From Pseudomonadota bacterium (lineage in GTDB: Bacteria; Myxococcota; Myxococcia; Myxococcales; Myxococcaceae): a DNA stretch of 8,567 bases. Position 1 is the first letter of the stretch; each line of letters starts with the position of its first letter. The position numbers and the translations under genes are program-made. The notes under the pieces were generated by a model. It searched no databases and had not been told where the DNA came from. It saw only the letters and a list, made by a program, of their open reading frames with translations. Location of the stretch: contig JAFADT010000889.1 of the NCBI GenBank assembly GCA_023424585.1, positions 1 through 8,567 on the forward strand, given 5' to 3'. This document shows positions 5,725-8,567 of this stretch, in pieces.

Positions 5725-7089
5725 CTACTGTGGGAAGAGTATGCCCGCTCGGGCGAAGGCCTGTCTCCCGATCTCCAGCGCCCTCGCGCTCATCGCCTCG
5801 GATGCGCCATACAGGAAGTGACCACTCTGTGGCGTAATCTCCATGCCGATGCGAGCGGCGCCGTGAACAGCGATGTCCGCCTCGCCAGCGGCCAGCACGG
5901 GACGACCTCCACTGGCAACCGCGTGCGAGATTTCGGTTCCTCGCCACGTATGAGGAACCACCTGCAACTGGCCCTCAGGAGTGACCACCCACTTGATTCG
6001 GCCCGCGTTCGCATAGCGTAGGAACTCGGAGTCCATCACGCTGGCAGGTCGAACGCCGACCTTCCGCGCGGTTTCCAGCTCAGCAGCGAAGAACTGGGGC
6101 TTCTGGTTCTCGAAGAGCTTCGCTGGAGCAGCGTCGCGGCTCTGCGGCCCGCCCTGTCCTCCCTGCCCCCGAGCGGCCATGGCGACTGCATTGGGGGCAA
6201 GTCCTACCGTCATGGCTCCCTCAGCCACGGAGATGGAGCGAACACCGCCAGCCATCGCCGCGGACAGTTGGAGGCCCGCGTTCGTCTCCGCCGCCAGGGC
6301 CACACGCGCGAAGCCCGGGAGCATGGGGCCCTTCGAAGCCATGTTCGCCGCCCCGCCCCCCAGCGCCGCCGTCAGCGCCAGGATGAGGACTCGCGCTCCA
6401 TTCGCTCCCATCACCTTCCCGAAGTGGTGCCCGGCCTCCTCCAACTCCTGGAAGGACACCGCCCGCTCCGCGTCCAGGGACAGCCGCTGCCATCCCTTCA
6501 CGAGGTTGGCGAAGGACTCCAAGCCGATGTAGGCGATGACGTAGGTCGTCAGCGCGATGGCCACGAGCTTCGTCACCGGCTCGGGTGCCACGACGAGGAC
6601 CATGTAGGCGGCCATGGCCGAGGTGATCATCGCCTTCAGGGCCAGTGGGTTGATGACTTCCTTCACCGCCTCCTGCACGCCCTCCCATACCCCGTCCCAT
6701 GCGAAGGACAGGGCCATCTTCCGCCGCACTCTGGCGTCCATGAAGGTGAAGCCGTCCTCCAGCAACGAGAGACATTCGCCCGGGCTGTCCTGCCGGGAGC
6801 ACCACGCCCCGTAGTCTCTTCCTTGGGCGCGAGGCTCCGGGTCCCACGAAGCGAGCCGGACTCGCTGGCGCCCCTCCTCCTCGGGACGCAGAGAAAAGCG
6901 CATGTCCAGCACGAGCTGGGTCATCACCCTCTGGAACGCCCCCGCGTCAACTTCGATGGGCTCCACGCTGCTCGGCGGGGTGTAGACGATGGGCGCGCCT
7001 TCTCCCGTGTCCAAGCGGACCACCCTCGACGTTGCACAGCCCGCAATGAGGTGTCCCAGCAGCAGCACCACCCCCCAACGCAGTGTCAT
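5725..7089 (-). CDS. sitA: SitA-like polymorphic toxin lipoprotein
   Basis: A 454-residue lipoprotein. The signal peptide (1-17) ends in the lipobox LIAGC, with C18 as the lipidated residue; position 19 is Ala. The mature N-terminus (ATSRVVRLDTG...) and the following region look to me like the myxobacterial SitA toxins, most like the SitA5/SitA6-type groups; the subgroup number is uncertain. C97 and C106 could form a disulfide. Two hydrophobic stretches (about 152-168 and 172-195) and a Gly/Ala-rich stretch (230-305) make up the central region. A Gly/Gln-rich linker (about 308-316) separates a C-terminal toxin module (about 325-454) with the conserved-looking residues H389, E403 and H424. In the known system SitA is passed by TraA/TraB outer-membrane exchange and kills recipients lacking the cognate SitI. 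Immunity candidate 8 bases downstream; no sitB-like gene seen. Start supported by GGAGGG 4 bases upstream. Confidence 0.85.
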   Translation of the reverse strand: MTLRWGVVLLLGHLIAGCATSRVVRLDTGEGAPIVYTPPSSVEPIEVDAGAFQRVMTQLVLDMRFSLRPEEEGRQRVRLASWDPEPRAQGRDYGAWCSRQDSPGECLSLLEDGFTFMDARVRRKMALSFAWDGVWEGVQEAVKEVINPLALKAMITSAMAAYMVLVVAPEPVTKLVAIALTTYVIAYIGLESFANLVKGWQRLSLDAERAVSFQELEEAGHHFGKVMGANGARVLILALTAALGGGAANMASKGPMLPGFARVALAAETNAGLQLSAAMAGGVRSISVAEGAMTVGLAPNAVAMAARGQGGQGGPQSRDAAPAKLFENQKPQFFAAELETARKVGVRPASVMDSEFLRYANAGRIKWVVTPEGQLQVVPHTWRGTEISHAVASGGRPVLAAGEADIAVHGAARIGMEITPQSGHFLYGASEAMSARALEIGRQAFARAGILFPQ

Positions 7090-7199
7090 CCCACCCTCCA
7101 GGCTGGCTCCCTCACAGAAGGAAGCGCGAGGCCGGGACTAACACCTGAGTCCGACACCCTTGGAATCGCGGCAAGGATGCGGACCGGCGCTGGGGGTGC
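7090..7199 (-). promoter_or_regulatory. Upstream region of the sit cassette with strong ribosome-binding site
   Basis: A 110-base gap between the pseudo-receiver stop and the toxin ATG on the same strand. GGAGGG (7094-7099, minus strand) sits 4 bases before the ATG and fixes the toxin start. A loose promoter match, TTCCAA then 16 bases then TGTTAG, occurs about 50-80 bases upstream of the start, but each box matches the consensus at only three of six positions. No terminator hairpin with a T-run was seen, so read-through from the pseudo-receiver gene is possible. Confidence 0.4.
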
Positions 7200-7625
7200 T
7201 CACCGTGAGCGTGTGCTCCGCGCGGCGCCTCCTCCATCTCCCCGCCTCACCGCCTGGTTCACGGCCTGGATGAGCTGATCGATGTCATAGGGCTTCAGGA
7301 GCAGCTCAATCACATCCTGACCGGTGTATTTCTTCGCGCCCTCGCGGTTGGTGGTCGTGAGCACGAAGGGGATGCCCGCGACGACCGGGTTCGCCGCGAG
7401 CTTCTGGAACGCGCCCCAGCTCAACTCGAACGGCACGCTGATGTCGTAGACGATGGCCGCTGGCGCCACCTCCCGCACCAGCGTCGCGAAGTCCAGCGGG
7501 CCGCGCATCACGTCCTGCACGCGCACGCCCTTCGCCTGGAAGCCCGCCCCGTCCAGCAGCTCTTCCAGTGCCTCGATGAGGTCCTCGCTCCCGTTCATCA
7601 CCAACACGGCCGGTCGCTTTCCCAT
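7200..7625 (-). CDS. Degenerate receiver-domain protein (pseudo-receiver)
   Basis: A 141-residue protein with the receiver fold pattern: strand 1 AVLVM (6-10), strand 3 AAIVYD ending at D61, strand 4 PFVLTTT (86-92), and K111 in LLLKPYD. The phosphoacceptor-like D61, a switch Thr and the lysine are kept. The acidic pair after strand 1, which binds the Mg2+ needed for phosphorylation, is replaced by N11/G12 (MNGSED). Phosphorylation is therefore doubtful unless E14 or D15 substitute, and it may work as a phosphorylation-independent interaction domain. The C-terminus is a short Gly/Arg/Ser tail. ATG 7625 is chosen because the fold begins six residues later; GGGAGGA lies 14 bases upstream. A GTG at 7688 would add 21 residues without a domain. 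It lies 92 bases downstream of a histidine kinase gene on the same strand, so the two may be co-transcribed. Confidence 0.8.
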   Translation of the reverse strand: MGKRPAVLVMNGSEDLIEALEELLDGAGFQAKGVRVQDVMRGPLDFATLVREVAPAAIVYDISVPFELSWGAFQKLAANPVVAGIPFVLTTTNREGAKKYTGQDVIELLLKPYDIDQLIQAVNQAVRRGDGGGAARSTRSR

Positions 7626-7717
7626 GCGGGGAAGTTGCGTCCTCCCGCCCCGAAGAAAAGCGGCCTCCCGCCAGCGGGTGTGGATCACCCGACAGTGCGC
7701 CGGGCGTCCAGGCCCCG

Positions 7718-8567
7718 TCAGGCGTGGCCCACCGGAGGCCCCGCGCGGGGCAGCCGCACCCGGAACGTGGCGCCCTGCCCCGGCGTGCTCGTCACCGCCA
7801 CCTCGCCGCCGTGCGCCTCCACGATGCGATACAGGCGATACAGCCCCAGCCCCAGCCCCCCGTAGTTGCGCGTGGGCACCGCGCGCTCGAAGCGGCGGAA
7901 GAGGCCGTCCACCCGGTCCGGCGCGATGCCGATGCCGTGGTCACGCACCTCCAGCCAGGCCGTGTCCGCGTCCGCCTGGACCTCCAGCTCCACGGGCTTG
8001 CCCGGACCGAACTTCATCGCGTTCACCAGCAGGTGCGTCACCACCTGCCCCAGCCGCAGCGCGTCCCAGCGCCCCACCGCGGGCGCCACGTCGCGCACCA
8101 CCAGGAGGCACCCCGCGCGCGCCGCCACCTCCTCCGTGCGCGCCACCACGTCCCGCACCACCTGCCCCAGGTCCACGTCCTCCAGGTTCAGCCGGGGCGC
8201 GTGGCTCTGCATCTGCGACACGTCCAGCAGCCCCTCCACCAGGTCCGCCAGCCGCTGCACCTGCCGGTCCGCCGCCACCAGCGCGCGCTCCAGCCGCTCC
8301 GGCGCCACCTGGCGCTCGTGCTTGAGCGCCGCCGCCGTCCCCTGCACGCGCAGCCGCAGCGCGGCCAGGGGCGTGCGCAGCTCATGCGCGGCCACCGCCA
8401 GGAACTCGTCCCGCACGCGCACCGCCTCGCGCGCCTCGCGATACAGCCGCAGCTGCTCCGTCACGTCGCCGATGATGCCCGCCATGCGCACGGGCCGGCC
8501 CTGCGCGTCGCGGAGGGCCCGGCCCCGGCTCACGCACGAGCGGTAGCCCCCGGCCTCGTGCTTCAGC
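7718..8567 (-). CDS. PAS-containing sensor histidine kinase (C-terminal part, partial)
   Basis: The last 283 residues of a kinase whose N-terminus lies beyond the right edge of the window. The frame is open to the window end, so the GTG at 8533 is not the true start. Residues before the kinase core (GGYRSCVSRGRALRD, then MAGIIGDVTE) form the end of a PAS domain with the typical PAC-type finish. HisKA follows, with the H-box AAHELRTPL carrying the phospho-histidine. The HATPase domain has the N-box NAMKFGPG, the G1 box RDHGIGI with its canonical Asp, and the G2 box GLGLGLYRLYRIV. All catalytic elements are intact. No receiver or DNA-binding domain follows; the protein ends with a short Gly/Pro tail. 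The degenerate receiver gene lies 92 bases downstream on the same strand and may be a partner, though its missing acidic pair argues against ordinary phosphotransfer. No transmembrane segment is visible in this part. Confidence 0.9.
   Translation of the reverse strand, partial: LKHEAGGYRSCVSRGRALRDAQGRPVRMAGIIGDVTEQLRLYREAREAVRVRDEFLAVAAHELRTPLAALRLRVQGTAAALKHERQVAPERLERALVAADRQVQRLADLVEGLLDVSQMQSHAPRLNLEDVDLGQVVRDVVARTEEVAARAGCLLVVRDVAPAVGRWDALRLGQVVTHLLVNAMKFGPGKPVELEVQADADTAWLEVRDHGIGIAPDRVDGLFRRFERAVPTRNYGGLGLGLYRLYRIVEAHGGEVAVTSTPGQGATFRVRLPRAGPPVGHA

Noticed and set aside
6221..6847. Minus-strand frame of 208 codons and plus-strand frame 6268-7278 across the toxin gene
   Set aside because: Low-complexity shadows of the lipoprotein toxin; the toxin frame alone has a signal peptide, lipobox and ribosome-binding site.
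7453..8325. Plus-strand frame of 290 codons opposite the partial kinase and pseudo-receiver
   Set aside because: Extremely Pro/Ala-rich translation with no domain; it lies opposite intact kinase motifs.
1..8567. CRISPR arrays, tRNA or rRNA genes, insertion sequences, integrases
   Set aside because: No regularly spaced repeats, no tRNA-like cloverleaf, and no transposase or integrase motif was seen on either strand.

Overview
The window is very GC-rich DNA with G/C-loaded third codon positions. It is dense in two-component signalling genes and carries a Sit-type polymorphic toxin lipoprotein. Together these point to a myxobacterium (Myxococcus/Corallococcus-like). That assignment rests on gene content and composition; there is no rRNA or other marker gene in the window.

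Layout, left to right. (1) 1-805, minus strand: a stand-alone CheY-like receiver is translationally coupled (GTGA overlap) to a CheA-type gene, of which only the N-terminal Hpt end lies in the window. (2) 1008-2552, plus strand and divergent from the first pair: a soluble REC-PAS-HisKA-HATPase hybrid histidine kinase. (3) 2644-3021, minus strand and convergent with the kinase: a second single-domain receiver. (4) 3022-3351: a GC-rich gap of 330 bp without a credible gene. (5) 3352-5147, plus strand: a two-gene operon joined by an ATGA overlap. It encodes a cyclase-family (kynurenine-formamidase-like) metal hydrolase and a zinc-dependent glucose-1-dehydrogenase-like medium-chain dehydrogenase. 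(6) 5171-7089, minus strand: a Sit-type cassette. It has a lipoprotein toxin (sitA-like) with a variable C-terminal toxin domain, followed 8 bp downstream by a small cytoplasmic protein that is the likely immunity protein. (7) 7200-8567, minus strand: a degenerate receiver protein preceded by a PAS-histidine kinase whose N-terminus is outside the window.

How it works together. The signalling genes appear to form three separate small modules: Che-like pair plus divergent hybrid kinase, lone receiver, and kinase plus pseudo-receiver. None has a DNA-binding output domain, so their outputs are probably protein-protein interactions. The hydrolase/dehydrogenase pair is a metabolic insertion, plausibly oxidising a sugar and processing a related product. 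The Sit cassette is the accessory element of the window. In myxobacteria, SitA lipoproteins are handed between kin cells by TraA/TraB outer-membrane exchange and kill recipients that lack the matching SitI. It is visibly less GC-rich than its flanks, especially in the immunity gene, as expected of a mobile kin-discrimination locus. The toxin C-terminus and its immunity partner are the least characterised sequences here and the best candidates for novelty.
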